DNA of 54,281 nt from contig NZ_JABRPL010000008.1 of the NCBI RefSeq assembly GCF_013249015.1, positions 1-54,281 on the forward strand, written 5' to 3'. The notes beneath the pieces were generated by a model. The model saw nothing but the letters and a program-made list of their open reading frames with translations. It had not been told where the DNA came from and did not search any database. The stretch comes from Rathayibacter agropyri (lineage in GTDB: Bacteria; Actinomycetota; Actinomycetes; Actinomycetales; Microbacteriaceae). The position numbers and the translations under genes were made by a program. Numbering within the stretch: the first letter of the stretch is position 1; each line of letters starts with the position of its first letter. This document shows, piece after piece, positions 23,563-32,201 of this stretch.

Positions 23563-24528
23563 ATGAACGCAAGACATCAACCCGTCGTCGTCCTCGCCGG
23601 GGCGAGCGGTTTCCTCGGAACCGATCTCGCCCGGCGTTTCACCGCCGACGGCTGGAACGTGAAGCGGATCGGCCGCTCCGGCCCCGACGGGAAGTGGGGT
23701 GACACGGCCGGAATTACGCGCGTGCTCGACGGCGCGCGCCTGCTCGTCAACCTCGCGGGCAAGAGCGTCGACTGCCGGTACACACGGGCGAACCGGGCCG
23801 AAATCCTCCGCTCCCGGGTGCAGACGACCGCCGAGCTGCACCGTGCAGTCGCCGCCGCCGCGACGCCTCCGCCCGTGTGGATGAACGCCAGCACCGCCAC
23901 GATCTATCGGCACGAGGAGGAACGTGCGAACACCGAGGACGAGGGCGTGCTCGGCGAGGGCTTCTCGGTCGAGGTCGCACGGGCGTGGGAGGCGGAATTT
24001 TTCTCCGGGGAGACGCCCGGGGTGCGGCGTCTCGCGCTGCGGATGACGATCGTGCTCGGTGATGGTCCCGCGACGGCGATCCTGCTGCGGCTGGCGCGGT
24101 TCGGGCTCGGCGGGCCGCAGTTCGACGGGCCGTGGCCCTCGACGCGCGATCGGCGCGAGGCGGGGGTGCACCACGACTACCGGCGCACGCGCGGGCGGCA
24201 GCACTTCAGTTGGATCCACGTCGAGGACGTCTACCGCTCGATCCTGTTCCTGGAGGGGTCACGGCTGGCGGGACCGGTGAACCTCGCGTCGCCGAACCCC
24301 AGCGACAACATCGAACTCTCCCGGCTGCTGCGCGCCGCGGTCGGTCGCAGGATCGGCCTGCCCGCGCCGCGCTTCGTCCTCGAGCCCGCGACGTTCCTGC
24401 TCCGGACCGAGCCCGAACTCCTGCTCAAGAGCCGCTGGGTCGTTCCCGCCCGCTTGGAGGAGTCGGGCTTCTCCTTCGCTCACCCTCACCTCGCCGAAGC
24501 CCTCCGCGCCGTCGTCGCCTCCCGCTGA
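23563..24528 (+). CDS. NAD-dependent epimerase/dehydratase, TIGR01777/DUF1731 type
   Basis: This 321-residue extended-SDR protein begins with VVLAGASGFLGTDLARRF (NAD site near residues 12-18). It carries LVNLAGKSVDCRY and an internal SWIHVEDVYRSI, and ends in the short DUF1731 tail with PAPRFVL...LLKSRWVVP. Related bacterial proteins are annotated as epimerases of the YfcH group with unknown substrate. ATG 23563 lies 6 nt after a CACGAT hexamer, compatible with a leaderless start, and it diverges from the SDR gene. Confidence 0.88.
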   Translation: MNARHQPVVVLAGASGFLGTDLARRFTADGWNVKRIGRSGPDGKWGDTAGITRVLDGARLLVNLAGKSVDCRYTRANRAEILRSRVQTTAELHRAVAAAATPPPVWMNASTATIYRHEEERANTEDEGVLGEGFSVEVARAWEAEFFSGETPGVRRLALRMTIVLGDGPATAILLRLARFGLGGPQFDGPWPSTRDRREAGVHHDYRRTRGRQHFSWIHVEDVYRSILFLEGSRLAGPVNLASPNPSDNIELSRLLRAAVGRRIGLPAPRFVLEPATFLLRTEPELLLKSRWVVPARLEESGFSFAHPHLAEALRAVVASR

Positions 24529-24570
24529 CCCTTCCTGCGCCGTGCCGCCCAGGGAGCGCAGCGTGGACGA

Positions 24571-25842
24571 CTAGCGCAGTGCGACGCGCAGAGCGATGTC
24601 GCGGCGATACGTCCCGCCGTCGAGGTGGATGAGGTCCAGCGCCCGGTAGGCCCGCTCGCGCGCCTCGGCGAAGTCGGCTCCCCGGGCCACGACGTTCAGC
24701 ACTCGGCCGCCAGTGGCGACGAAGCGACCATCAACGATCTGGGTCGCGGCGTGGGCAAGAGTGACTCCGGGGACCGCGGCCGCCGCGTCCAGTCCGGTGA
24801 TCGTGCGGCCCGTGACGGCGTTCTCGGGGTAGCCCTCGCTGGCCAGCACGACGGTAACGGCCACCTCGTCGGAGAACGCGGGCCACGGCACAGAGGCAAG
24901 CGAGCCAGTGGCGGCCGCGTGCAGTAGTGCGGACAGCGGCGAGGAGAGCCGGGGGAGGACGACCTGCGTCTCGGGGTCGCCGAAGCGGGCGTTGAACTCG
25001 ATCACGCGCAGCCCCGCATCCGTGACGATGAGGCCGCAGTAGAGGAGGCCGACGAAGGGGGTGCGCTCGCGTTCCAACTGCCGGATCGTCGGAATGGCGA
25101 CCGTGTCGATGACCTCGTCGATGAAGGCGCGTTCACTGCTCCACCGGTCCGCGAGCCACGGGAGCGGCGAGTAGGCGCCCATGCCGCCGGTGTTCGGACC
25201 CTCGTCGCCGTCGCCGAGGCGTTTGAAGTCCTGCGCGGGGGAGAAGGGGACGACGTCGTGCCCGTCGGAGAGGAGGAACAGTGAGACCTCCTGGCCGGCG
25301 AGGAACTCTTCGATCAGGACATCGCCCGACTGGAGCCAGAACTCGGCGTGCGCGATCGCGGCGCTGCGTGACTCGGTCACCAAAACGCCCTTCCCCGCGG
25401 CGAGCCCGTCGGCTTTGACGACCGACGGGAGTCCGTACTCGTCGATCGCGCGGGTCGCGTCCACGAGGGTCGAGACGCGGGTGGCGCGGCCGGTGGGGAC
25501 GCGGGCCATGTCCATCACGCGTTTGGCGAAGGTCTTCGAGCCTTCGAGGGCGGCTGCGCCGCGGTCGGGTCCGAAGGTGGGGATGCGGCGTCGGCGGAGC
25601 ACGTCGGCGACGCCGGCGACCAGCGGCGCCTCCGGGCCAATGACGACCAGCTCGACACCCTGCTCCACGGCGAAGTCGCTGACCAGGCGCGGGCTGTTCG
25701 TATCGAACTGGATGACCTCGACGTCGCGCGCGATGCCCGCATTGCCCGGGGCGGCGATGATCTCGTGCTGCTCCGGCTCGGCGAGCAGAGCGGTGATGAT
25801 GGCGTGCTCGCGGGCACCGGAACCGAGAACAAGGATCTTCAC
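24571..25842 (-). CDS. purD: Phosphoribosylamine-glycine ligase
   Basis: GAR synthetase catalyses ATP-dependent joining of phosphoribosylamine and glycine, step two of de novo purine synthesis. It has 423 residues, the normal length. Visible features are the N-terminal LGSGAREHA loop, [15 protein letters not shown], the ATP-grasp core ([28 protein letters not shown]) and [14 protein letters not shown] with metal-binding Glu/Asn ([10 protein letters not shown]). A short leader with TATCCT and an AGGGTGAAG ribosome site precedes ATG. The sterol-carrier-like gene diverges from it. Confidence 0.96.
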   Translation of the reverse strand: MKILVLGSGAREHAIITALLAEPEQHEIIAAPGNAGIARDVEVIQFDTNSPRLVSDFAVEQGVELVVIGPEAPLVAGVADVLRRRRIPTFGPDRGAAALEGSKTFAKRVMDMARVPTGRATRVSTLVDATRAIDEYGLPSVVKADGLAAGKGVLVTESRSAAIAHAEFWLQSGDVLIEEFLAGQEVSLFLLSDGHDVVPFSPAQDFKRLGDGDEGPNTGGMGAYSPLPWLADRWSSERAFIDEVIDTVAIPTIRQLERERTPFVGLLYCGLIVTDAGLRVIEFNARFGDPETQVVLPRLSSPLSALLHAAATGSLASVPWPAFSDEVAVTVVLASEGYPENAVTGRTITGLDAAAAVPGVTLAHAATQIVDGRFVATGGRVLNVVARGADFAEARERAYRALDLIHLDGGTYRRDIALRVALR

Positions 25843-25946
25843 CCTGACAGGATAGGCCCGCCTTGCCGAGCCCTCGCCCGCGCCGTCCGCCGCTCCGCGA
25901 GACGGGGGTGGACGGGCGGAGGGGGACAGGCGGGGAGGATAGGGGG

Positions 25947-26324
25947 GTGGCTAAGGGCAGGATTGATGAGGCGGGCGGACAGGCGGCGGTGCGGGCGGCG
26001 CTCGCCGGTGGAGCGGACCGGAACACGACGGCGGTTGCCGTGCGGTTCCTGTTGCAGATCATCGAGACGACCGTTCCGGGGCGTAGCGTCGAGGTGCGCG
26101 TGCCCCCGTTCGGGGCCGCGCAGTGCGTCGAAGGACCAGGCCACACCCGCGGCACGCCGCCGAACGTGATCGAGATGGACGCGGCGACCTGGCTCCCGCT
26201 CGCCACCGGCGCTCTCCCGTGGAGCGAGGGCCTCGCGAGCGGGCGGATCCACGCGTCGGGGGTCCGCGCCGACCTCTCGCCGTTCCTGCCGATCCTCCGA
26301 ACCACGGGGTTGGCGCCGAGTTAA
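25947..26324 (+). CDS. Sterol-carrier-type (SCP2-like) family protein
   Basis: GTG 25947 lies behind a GGGGAGGA purine stretch and gives 125 residues, typical for actinobacterial sterol carrier family proteins. It shows the family's [27 protein letters not shown] core, the [14 protein letters not shown] strand-helix and a C-terminal [14 protein letters not shown]. Such proteins are small cytosolic folds thought to bind a hydrophobic ligand, and in actinobacteria they often sit next to purD, as here. The ligand and role are unknown. Confidence 0.82.
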   Translation: MAKGRIDEAGGQAAVRAALAGGADRNTTAVAVRFLLQIIETTVPGRSVEVRVPPFGAAQCVEGPGHTRGTPPNVIEMDAATWLPLATGALPWSEGLASGRIHASGVRADLSPFLPILRTTGLAPS

Positions 26325-26461
26325 CTTCTCGTAAACGCCGTGACGATCTGACGCCGCACAGTTTGACCTGGGGTGCGCCGTCGGGTTGTCTGGGAATATC
26401 CCCCTCACGCGGCACGAATCGCCTTCGGATCGTGCGCTCGATGCTTGGAGTACTCCACCAG

Positions 26462-28735
26462 ATGCGAAGCTCTGCCTCCGGCCGCCCCGGCCACTCCCGT
26501 TCTCTCTCCGCCGCGATTGTCGGCGTCGTCGCGGCTGCGGCCTTGCTCGGAGCAGCCCCCGCCTCGGCGGCCGACGAGCGCGTCATCGACGTGTACACGA
26601 TGAACGACTTCCACGGTCGCCTCGAGGCGTCGGCCGGCTCGAGCATCGACGGCAGCGTGCCCGGCGCCGCGTCACTCGCCTCCGCGTACGCCACCCTCTC
26701 GGCCGGGAACCCCACCGGTTCGATGCTCCTGTCCGCGGGCGACAATGTCGGTGCCTCGACCTTCACCTCGCTGGTGCAGAACGATGACCCGAGCATCGAC
26801 GCGCTGAACTTGATGGGCGTCTCGGCCTCGGCCGTGGGTAACCACGAGTTCGACAAGACCCGCACAGACCTCGACGACCGGATCATCCCGCGCGCCGACT
26901 TCGACTACTTCTCCTCGAACCTCCTCGAGAAGGGCACCGGTGAGCACGCCTACGCCCCCTCGTTCGTCCAGGACTTCGACGGCGTGACCGTCGGTTTCGT
27001 CGGTGCGACCACTGCGAGCCTGCCCGACCTCGTCAGCCCGGACGGCATCGCGACCCTCGACGTCGCCCCGGTCGTTGACTCGGTGAACGCCGAGGCTGCG
27101 CGCCTGCGCGACGGCATCGACGACTCCGCCGACTCCTCCGTGCCGGCGGCGCAGAAGAACCTGGAGGCCGACGTCGTGGTTGCCGTCGTGCACGAGGGCG
27201 CCGAGACCGCGGACGCTGACTTCACCGACGCCGGTAGCACGTTCGGTGCGATCGTCGACGGGATCGGCGACCAGGTCGCCGGAATCGTGTCGGGCCACAC
27301 CCACCAGGCCTACAGCCAGGTCGTGACCCTCCCCAGCGGCAAGACGCTCCCGGTCGTGCAGGCCGGACAGTACGGCAACCACCTCGGGCACCTCGCCATC
27401 ACCGTCGACCCGTCCGGTGGTGATCTCGTCTCCGTGACCTCGGAACTCATCGACACGCTGACCCCGGTTCAGGTGACCGACCCGAAGACCGGTGTCGTCT
27501 CGACCGTGTACCAGCCCCGCTACGCCGCCGACTCGACTCCGGTCGGGCGCGACGTCGCTGCGCTGGTTGCCGACGCGGTCGCGGTGGCGGAGGTGAAGGG
27601 CGCGGTCTCGATCGGCTCCGTCACCGCCGATCTGCGCCGCGGCGTGCAGTCCGACGGCTCCGAGAACCGCGGAGCCGAGTCGACGATCGGCAACCTGGTC
27701 GCCGACGCCCAGCTCTGGGCCACGCAGGCCGACCTCGGCACGCAGATTGCCTTCATGAATCCGGGCGGCATGCGCCAGGACATCCTCTTCGCCTCGAGCG
27801 GTGCGAATGACGCCGACGGCAACGTCACCTACAAGGAGGCGGCGGTCGTCCAGCCCTTCGCCAACACCCTCGTCACCCAGACGCTGACTGGCGCCCAGAT
27901 CAGGACGGTGCTGGAGCAGCAGTGGCAGCCGGGCAAGACGCGACCGGAGTTGCACCTCGGCATCTCGGCCGGCCTGTCGTACACCTACGACCCGGCCGCC
28001 GCGGTCGGATCGCACATCACCGGCGTCTTCTTCCAGGGCGAGCGGATCACCGACGACCAGACCTTCAAGGTCGTTGCTAACTCGTTCCTCGCGGCCGGCG
28101 GCGACAGCTTCACCGAACTGGCGAACGGCGCCGACAAGGCCGACTCCGGCCGCGTCGACCTGAACGCATTCACCGAGTACATGGCTGCGTTTTCGCCGGT
28201 CTCGCCCGACCCCGCCACGCGCTCGATCGGTGTGACCGAGACCAGCGCCGAGGGCGACGACACGCTCTCGTACAGCCTGTCCTCGCTCGATGTGAACAAC
28301 TCCGCCGTCCATGACGACGAGGTGCAGGTGCTGATCGACGGAACGCAGGTCGCCAGTGCCGCGATCGACCACAGTGTCGTGTCGACGACGGACGAGCAGG
28401 GCCTGGCTGCCGTGAGCTTCTCGACGGTCGGACTCACCGCCGGCGAGCACGAGCTGCGGTTCTCGCTGCCGACGACCGGCGTCTCGGTTCGCTCCACTCT
28501 CACGGTCGCCGAGGGTGCCGCGGCTGCGCCCGCCCCGGATCCGGTCGAGACCGCGGTACCGACGAACCCCGTGACCACCGTCCCGGCCGTGCCGGTGGCG
28601 TCTGGCGGATCGACGCACCACCTCGCCGAGACCGGGGTCGACGCGACGCCCGCGTTCGCCGCCGGGATCGCGGCCCTCCTGCTCGGGCTAGGCATGACGG
28701 TGGCGCGACTGCGTCGCCGGACCGCTTCGAAGTAG
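26462..28735 (+). CDS. Cell-wall-anchored 5'-nucleotidase/UshA-like phosphoesterase
   Basis: This 757-residue exported enzyme has a signal peptide (cleavage after ASA near 37). A metallophosphatase domain follows, with D49/H51 (MNDFHG), SAGDN at 91-95, GNHEFD at 126-131 and GHTH at 278-281. The 5'-nucleotidase C-terminal domain (about 345-560) contains NLVADAQL and NPGGMRQD, and an Ig-like stretch and Pro/Val spacer lead to a sorting signal LAETG (721-725) with hydrophobic helix and basic tail. LAxTG is a class E sortase substrate motif. It probably releases phosphate and nucleosides outside the cell. ATG 26462 gives the cleanest signal peptide; ATG 26441 is an alternative. Confidence 0.92.
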   Translation: MRSSASGRPGHSRSLSAAIVGVVAAAALLGAAPASAADERVIDVYTMNDFHGRLEASAGSSIDGSVPGAASLASAYATLSAGNPTGSMLLSAGDNVGASTFTSLVQNDDPSIDALNLMGVSASAVGNHEFDKTRTDLDDRIIPRADFDYFSSNLLEKGTGEHAYAPSFVQDFDGVTVGFVGATTASLPDLVSPDGIATLDVAPVVDSVNAEAARLRDGIDDSADSSVPAAQKNLEADVVVAVVHEGAETADADFTDAGSTFGAIVDGIGDQVAGIVSGHTHQAYSQVVTLPSGKTLPVVQAGQYGNHLGHLAITVDPSGGDLVSVTSELIDTLTPVQVTDPKTGVVSTVYQPRYAADSTPVGRDVAALVADAVAVAEVKGAVSIGSVTADLRRGVQSDGSENRGAESTIGNLVADAQLWATQADLGTQIAFMNPGGMRQDILFASSGANDADGNVTYKEAAVVQPFANTLVTQTLTGAQIRTVLEQQWQPGKTRPELHLGISAGLSYTYDPAAAVGSHITGVFFQGERITDDQTFKVVANSFLAAGGDSFTELANGADKADSGRVDLNAFTEYMAAFSPVSPDPATRSIGVTETSAEGDDTLSYSLSSLDVNNSAVHDDEVQVLIDGTQVASAAIDHSVVSTTDEQGLAAVSFSTVGLTAGEHELRFSLPTTGVSVRSTLTVAEGAAAAPAPDPVETAVPTNPVTTVPAVPVASGGSTHHLAETGVDATPAFAAGIAALLLGLGMTVARLRRRTASK

Positions 28736-28746
28736 CACGTGCACGA

Positions 28747-28780
28747 CGAAGGGCCCTCGACTCCGGTCGGGGGCCCTTCG
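28747..28780 (+). terminator. Strong hairpin after the 5'-nucleotidase gene
   Basis: CGAAGGGCCC (28747-28756) and GGGCCCTTCG (28771-28780) form a perfect 10-bp GC-rich stem with a 14-nt loop, 11 nt after the stop codon. No T-tract follows, as is usual in high-GC actinobacteria. Confidence 0.75.
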
Positions 28781-28805
28781 TGCACCGACCACCGGAAACG
28801 CGAGA

Positions 28806-28831
28806 ACGCCGCCTCCCCAGGGAGACGGCGT
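28806..28831 (-). terminator. Hairpin after the 36-residue membrane protein gene
   Basis: ACGCCGCCTCC and GGAGACGGCGT (one mismatch) pair around CCAG. It lies 37 nt beyond the stop of the minus-strand small gene and is followed on that strand by a TTTCC run. Confidence 0.5.
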
Positions 28832-28867
28832 CGGAACGCGATGAGGTGCTGTCGCCGAGCGCGGGGC

Positions 28868-28978
28868 TCAGTGCTGCGCGGGGACCTGACGGTAGCCGTC
28901 GCGGCGGGCGACGAGCACCGTTGACACCGTGCCCCATGCGGCGAGGCCACTGAGGACGACGAGGATTGCGATGCTCAT
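28868..28978 (-). CDS. 36-residue single-span membrane protein
   Basis: This small gene reads MSIAILVVLSGLAAWGTVST as its first 20 residues, then a basic and polar tail (VARRDGYRQVPAQH). ATG 28978 is preceded by GAAAGG 10 nt upstream, and a hairpin terminator follows. One membrane helix (about 3-24) with a short positively charged cytosolic end is predicted. It diverges from the LysR gene 29108, so it may be that regulator's target. The family is not recognised. Ribosome site, terminator and hydrophobic profile together support a real gene. Confidence 0.6.
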   Translation of the reverse strand: MSIAILVVLSGLAAWGTVSTVLVARRDGYRQVPAQH

Positions 28979-29107
28979 GAGTGTTCTGCCTTTCGTTGCG
29001 GCGGCGATCAGACCATCCGCCGGGATGCTGGGTACAACGTCTACTATCAGCCCGCGCGTTCCTTAGGACAACCGAACTGTTCTTGAGTTGACGTGTAGCG
29101 TTCCTAC

Positions 29108-30010
29108 ATGGACGTGCGTCGATTGGAACTGCTCAGAGAACTCTCGATGCGCCGCTCGATCACCGCGGTCGCGGAGGCGACCCACCGCACCCCCTCCGCG
29201 GTCTCGCAGCAGCTCAAGGTGCTCGAGCGCGAGGCGGGCGTGCCGCTGATCGAGCGGTCGGGACGGGGGGTCGTGCTCACCGCGGCGGGACGGGAGCTGG
29301 CCCGCAGCGCCACCGAGATCGCCATTGCGCTCGAACGGGCGGACGCGGTCTGGCAGACGTTCAAGAACAACCCGATCGGCGAAGTGACGATCGCGACGTT
29401 CCCGACCGCCGGGCAGATGCTCCTCCCGAACGCCCTCGTCGCGCTGCGCAGCGTGGAGGGACTCGTCGTGCAGTGCGAGGACGCCGATCCCGGCACCGAC
29501 GAGTTCGCCGATCTCACTGCCGACTTCGACATCGTCCTCGCCCACTCACCCACGGGCCGGAGCGCCTGGGCTGGCCGCGGGCTGGCGATGGCCGAGCTGA
29601 TGGTCGAGCCGCTCGACATCGGGCTGCCGGTCGGTCACCGCCTCGCCGACCGCGCGACCGTGTCGGCGGCTGACCTGGTCGGCGAGACCTGGATCGGTGT
29701 CCCGGACGGCTTCCCCTTCGAGCGTGTCATGCAGGACATCGAGACCGCGTCGGGTGAGGCGGTCAGGGTGGAGCAGCGCTTCGCCTCCACGCGCGTCACG
29801 GAGGCGTTCGTCGCGGCCGGCCTGGGAATCGCAGTGCTGCCGCGGTATACGGCGGGAGGCGTGGGCGTCGTCGTGAAGCCGCTGCGCGGGGTGAACTCGG
29901 TGCGGCACATCGTCGCGCTGATGCGGCCGGACCGGGCGGAGCGGCTCTCGGTCCGCACCGTCGTCCGCGAGCTGCGCGCGCAGGCGGCTCGGCTCGTCCA
30001 CGCGCTGTGA
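29108..30010 (+). CDS. LysR family transcriptional regulator
   Basis: This 300-residue regulator has an N-terminal winged helix-turn-helix (about 1-60: LELLRELSMRRSITAVAEAT, PSAVSQQLKVLER) and a periplasmic-binding-like ligand domain (about 88-295). ATG 29108 is 6 nt after a TAGCGT box (29096-29101), a clear leaderless promoter. It diverges from a 36-residue membrane protein gene. The 130-bp intergenic region would hold its operator, but I could not single out a convincing T-N11-A box. Ligand unknown. Confidence 0.92.
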   Translation: MDVRRLELLRELSMRRSITAVAEATHRTPSAVSQQLKVLEREAGVPLIERSGRGVVLTAAGRELARSATEIAIALERADAVWQTFKNNPIGEVTIATFPTAGQMLLPNALVALRSVEGLVVQCEDADPGTDEFADLTADFDIVLAHSPTGRSAWAGRGLAMAELMVEPLDIGLPVGHRLADRATVSAADLVGETWIGVPDGFPFERVMQDIETASGEAVRVEQRFASTRVTEAFVAAGLGIAVLPRYTAGGVGVVVKPLRGVNSVRHIVALMRPDRAERLSVRTVVRELRAQAARLVHAL

Positions 30011-30071
30011 GCCTTTCGCGGGCCGGCTCAGGGAATTCGTTGCCCGTGCCCGAGCGGGAGAGAATGGACGA

Positions 30072-30455
30072 ATGACCGATCCGCTCGACTCCTCGCCGCG
30101 CCCTGAGGTCTCCCGTGAGGAGGTGGACGTTCGGCGCTCCCCGCGCGTGTGGCGCATCCTGGCGCTCGGTGCCGGGCTCGGCGCGATCGTCGCCTTCGTG
30201 TTGACCTTCGCGCTCCCCGAGACCGAGGGGTTCTCGCGAGGTCAGGTCTTCGGCTTCAGCCTGCTGCTCTTCGTCACGCTGTTCGGCGCACTCGCGGGTC
30301 TCGTCGTGGTGCTGCTCGACCGTGTCGTCGGTCGGCGAGTGGTGCGCACGACAGCGGAGCGAATCGTCGAGCGTGAGGAGCCGGCGGAGCGGGTGGAGTC
30401 GGCGGCTCCGATCACCGACGAGGGCGACGCGGCGACTCCGTCCGAGCGCGACTAA
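30072..30455 (+). CDS. Two-helix membrane protein with charged tail
   Basis: This 127-residue protein has a polar N-terminus (about 1-27), two membrane segments (about 29-48 and 59-82) and a charged tail rich in Arg, Glu and Asp. ATG 30072 lies 6 nt after GAGAAT, the same spacing and hexamer as at purC, so it may be leaderless. I do not recognise a named family. It converges with the 44-residue basic protein at 30481. Confidence 0.65.
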   Translation: MTDPLDSSPRPEVSREEVDVRRSPRVWRILALGAGLGAIVAFVLTFALPETEGFSRGQVFGFSLLLFVTLFGALAGLVVVLLDRVVGRRVVRTTAERIVEREEPAERVESAAPITDEGDAATPSERD

Positions 30456-30480
30456 ACCTCCCGGACCGCCGCCTCGAGCC

Positions 30481-30615
30481 TCAGCGGCCCCGGCGCGACG
30501 CGCGACGGCGGGTGCTCGCGCCGGAGCGTCCGCCCGCTACCCGCTTCGCCTTCTGCGTCTTCGAGACGCGGCGTGCGATATACGTGAGCAGGAACGGCAG
30601 AATGCGGTAGAACAC
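30481..30615 (-). CDS. 44-residue basic protein
   Basis: GTG 30615 follows a GAGGAG ribosome site with 6-nt spacing and encodes 44 residues. A short hydrophobic start (VFYRILPFLLTYIARRVSK) is followed by an Arg/Lys/Ser-rich tail ending in RRASRRGR. The hydrophobic part may associate with the membrane; the tail could bind nucleic acid or phospholipid. The strong ribosome site and codon usage argue for a real gene. Function unknown. Confidence 0.6.
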   Translation of the reverse strand: MFYRILPFLLTYIARRVSKTQKAKRVAGGRSGASTRRRASRRGR

Positions 30616-30731
30616 GGGAACTCCTCGTCTGGATGCGCGCCGATCGCGCACGCTCCGATCATGGAGCGGACCGCCGATCCCCGGCAGCGGTTGCGTGCCG
30701 CCTGTGTCTGTGTGCAGCCCTCGCTCGCTCA

Positions 30732-30796
30732 GCGATCAGCTCAGCTGCGTGCGCTCCACCCAGTCGAGGTATTTGGGGGTGACGCTGCCGGTGATG
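30732..30796. repeat. Duplicated copy of the purF 3' end (left copy)
   Basis: These 65 bp match 32137-32201 with one mismatch (position 43). The right copy is the genuine end of purF, from a few bases past the stop codon inward. Past 30796 the left copy continues as degraded purF sequence: a deletion, then GATCGCCGCCTT and GGTCGGCGCC patches that correspond to about 32257-32310. Of the 310 bases between 30616 and 30925, this is all I can identify; there is no gene. Confidence 0.8.
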
Positions 30797-30925
30797 ATCG
30801 CCGCCTTGAGTGGATGCGCCGCGGGGTCGGCGCCTATCTCGATCACAGAGGACTCGGATCGAGATCGTCACTCTTCATCGTTCCCGAGGAGACGGTCACG
30901 CTGCAGAACTTATCCAGAGGGAAGC

Positions 30926-31390
30926 TCAGGCCGTTGATACCCCGGGCAAAACGAAGCGGACGCTCTCCGCCCGGAGCATCGTGAAGGGGTCGATGCACGG
31001 GACACCCATAGCGGCACAGGCGTCCGGGATCTTGATCTTCCGAGTTGCTTTCGGTTCCGCCTTTTCGTGGGTTACAACGGTGTGGTCATGCGCGTGGGCG
31101 TACGCCACGAGCTGGAAGTCCCCGACACTGAGGAACTGGCTTATGGCGGCCGGAGTGAAATTCGAGCTGTTCGCCCAGACTGAGACTGCCGCAAGGCTCG
31201 GTAGTGACGCCTGGTCCATCTGAAGGAACATCGGGCCACGACCGCCCGCCCACGTCGACAGTTCGTCCGCCATCGCCTTCAGTTCGTCCGCAATCTTGTC
31301 GATGCTGCAGAGGAGCCCTGCAGAGTGTCCGTGGTCCAGCCAGTCCCAGAACGCCGGCACAGTACCTGGCTTCTTCTGAGGCGCGTCACA
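30926..31390 (-). pseudogene. 5'-truncated DUF4411-family PIN-domain toxin gene
   Basis: The frame from about 31390 to 30926 matches the DUF4411 PIN ribonuclease family: VPAFWDWLDHGHSAG, ADELSTWA, the VSVWANSSNFTPAAISQFL block, YAHAHDHTVVTHE with the conserved Glu, IKIPDACAAMGVPCIDPF and a final RFVLPG. Family proteins begin about 23 residues earlier with a LLDxNxFI strand carrying the first catalytic Asp; that part is missing. The open frame upstream of 31390 is only antisense-shifted sequence of the next gene. The nuclease should therefore be inactive. No antitoxin gene is present. It lies inside the insert bounded by purF-end repeats. Confidence 0.7.
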
Positions 31391-31431
31391 GCCACTAAGC
31401 CATCTCCCTACTTGAATCCATACTGCAACTC

Positions 31432-31884
31432 CTATCCGTTTGAGCGTCGAGAGCGCAGCACAAGATACGTAGCCAGAAGAGCCAGCCCCGCAGGAATCGA
31501 CGGCCCAGACCATAGGCAGATCACGACCGGCCACGGGGCTCCAGAAAGCCACTGACCATACGGACCATTCAACAGCGTGACCTGCGCGATATTCAACCCG
31601 GCCCCGGCGACGGCCAGCACCGGGAACGACCAGTAGGTGCGGGTTACGCCATGCCTTCGCAGCGTTGCAGCTGTCCAGAAAAACCCACCCAAGGCTACGC
31701 CAAATAGACCCAATGCGGCGAGAATGCCAGGCACACCTAGTTCGCTTGTGCCCGCGGGCAGGGTGATGCGGAGCGCGAGGATTGCATAAAAGAGCACCAG
31801 GACAGCCCCGCAGAACACCGCCCCGGCTGCAGATAGGCCGCCCGCCCGCACAGCATTAACTTGACTTCGCACTGGAGCGACCAT
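31432..31884 (-). CDS. Four-helix membrane protein of unknown family
   Basis: ATG 31884 gives 150 residues with four predicted membrane segments (around AVFCGAVLVLFYAILAL, GILAALGLFGVALGGFFW, FPVLAVAGAGLNIAQV and IPAGLALLATYLVL) and a basic C-terminus. Base composition is lower in GC than the flanking chromosome, in keeping with imported DNA. It lies within the 1.4-kb insert between the purF-end repeats. I see no ribosome site of good quality. Function unknown. Confidence 0.6.
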   Translation of the reverse strand: MVAPVRSQVNAVRAGGLSAAGAVFCGAVLVLFYAILALRITLPAGTSELGVPGILAALGLFGVALGGFFWTAATLRRHGVTRTYWSFPVLAVAGAGLNIAQVTLLNGPYGQWLSGAPWPVVICLWSGPSIPAGLALLATYLVLRSRRSNG

Positions 31885-32136
31885 CAACGGAAGCTCTGGT
31901 GCCAGCGCTGAATTAGGTAGTACAAGTACATCTGACCTGGGGTTTTGTGACGCTCAGGCAAGTTTTGCATGCGCGTCAATGTACGGCAAAGTTGCGACCC
32001 CTCCTGCATCGCACGCCCGGCGCCGCACGCCCATAGTGGCAGGAACCGCAGACAATGAGCTCCTCTCTGACGCGCCCTGCGACGCTCCCGAGCAGGTGCT
32101 GACCCGCCCGGCCCAGATCACGTCGCGCCTCCGGGG

Positions 32137-32201
32137 GCGATCAGCTCAGCTGCGTGCGCTCCACCCAGTCGAGGTATTCGGGGGTGACGCTGCCGGTGAT
32201 G
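32137..32201. repeat. purF 3' end (right copy of the 65-bp direct repeat)
   Basis: This is the intact gene end that is duplicated at 30732-30796. It includes the purF stop codon and the last 20 or so codons (VTPEYLDWVERTQLS). Repeats of this kind at a gene end resemble the attachment-site duplications left by integrating elements. Confidence 0.8.

Noticed and set aside
26672-28621. 649-codon open frame on the minus strand
   Set aside because: It is exactly antisense to the 5'-nucleotidase gene, has no ribosome site and an Arg/Gly/Val-rich composition typical of GC-driven shadows.
30732-32201. tRNA or integrase at the insertion site
   Set aside because: I looked for a cloverleaf and for recombinase motifs in the insert and its flanks and saw neither; the repeat is the purF coding end.
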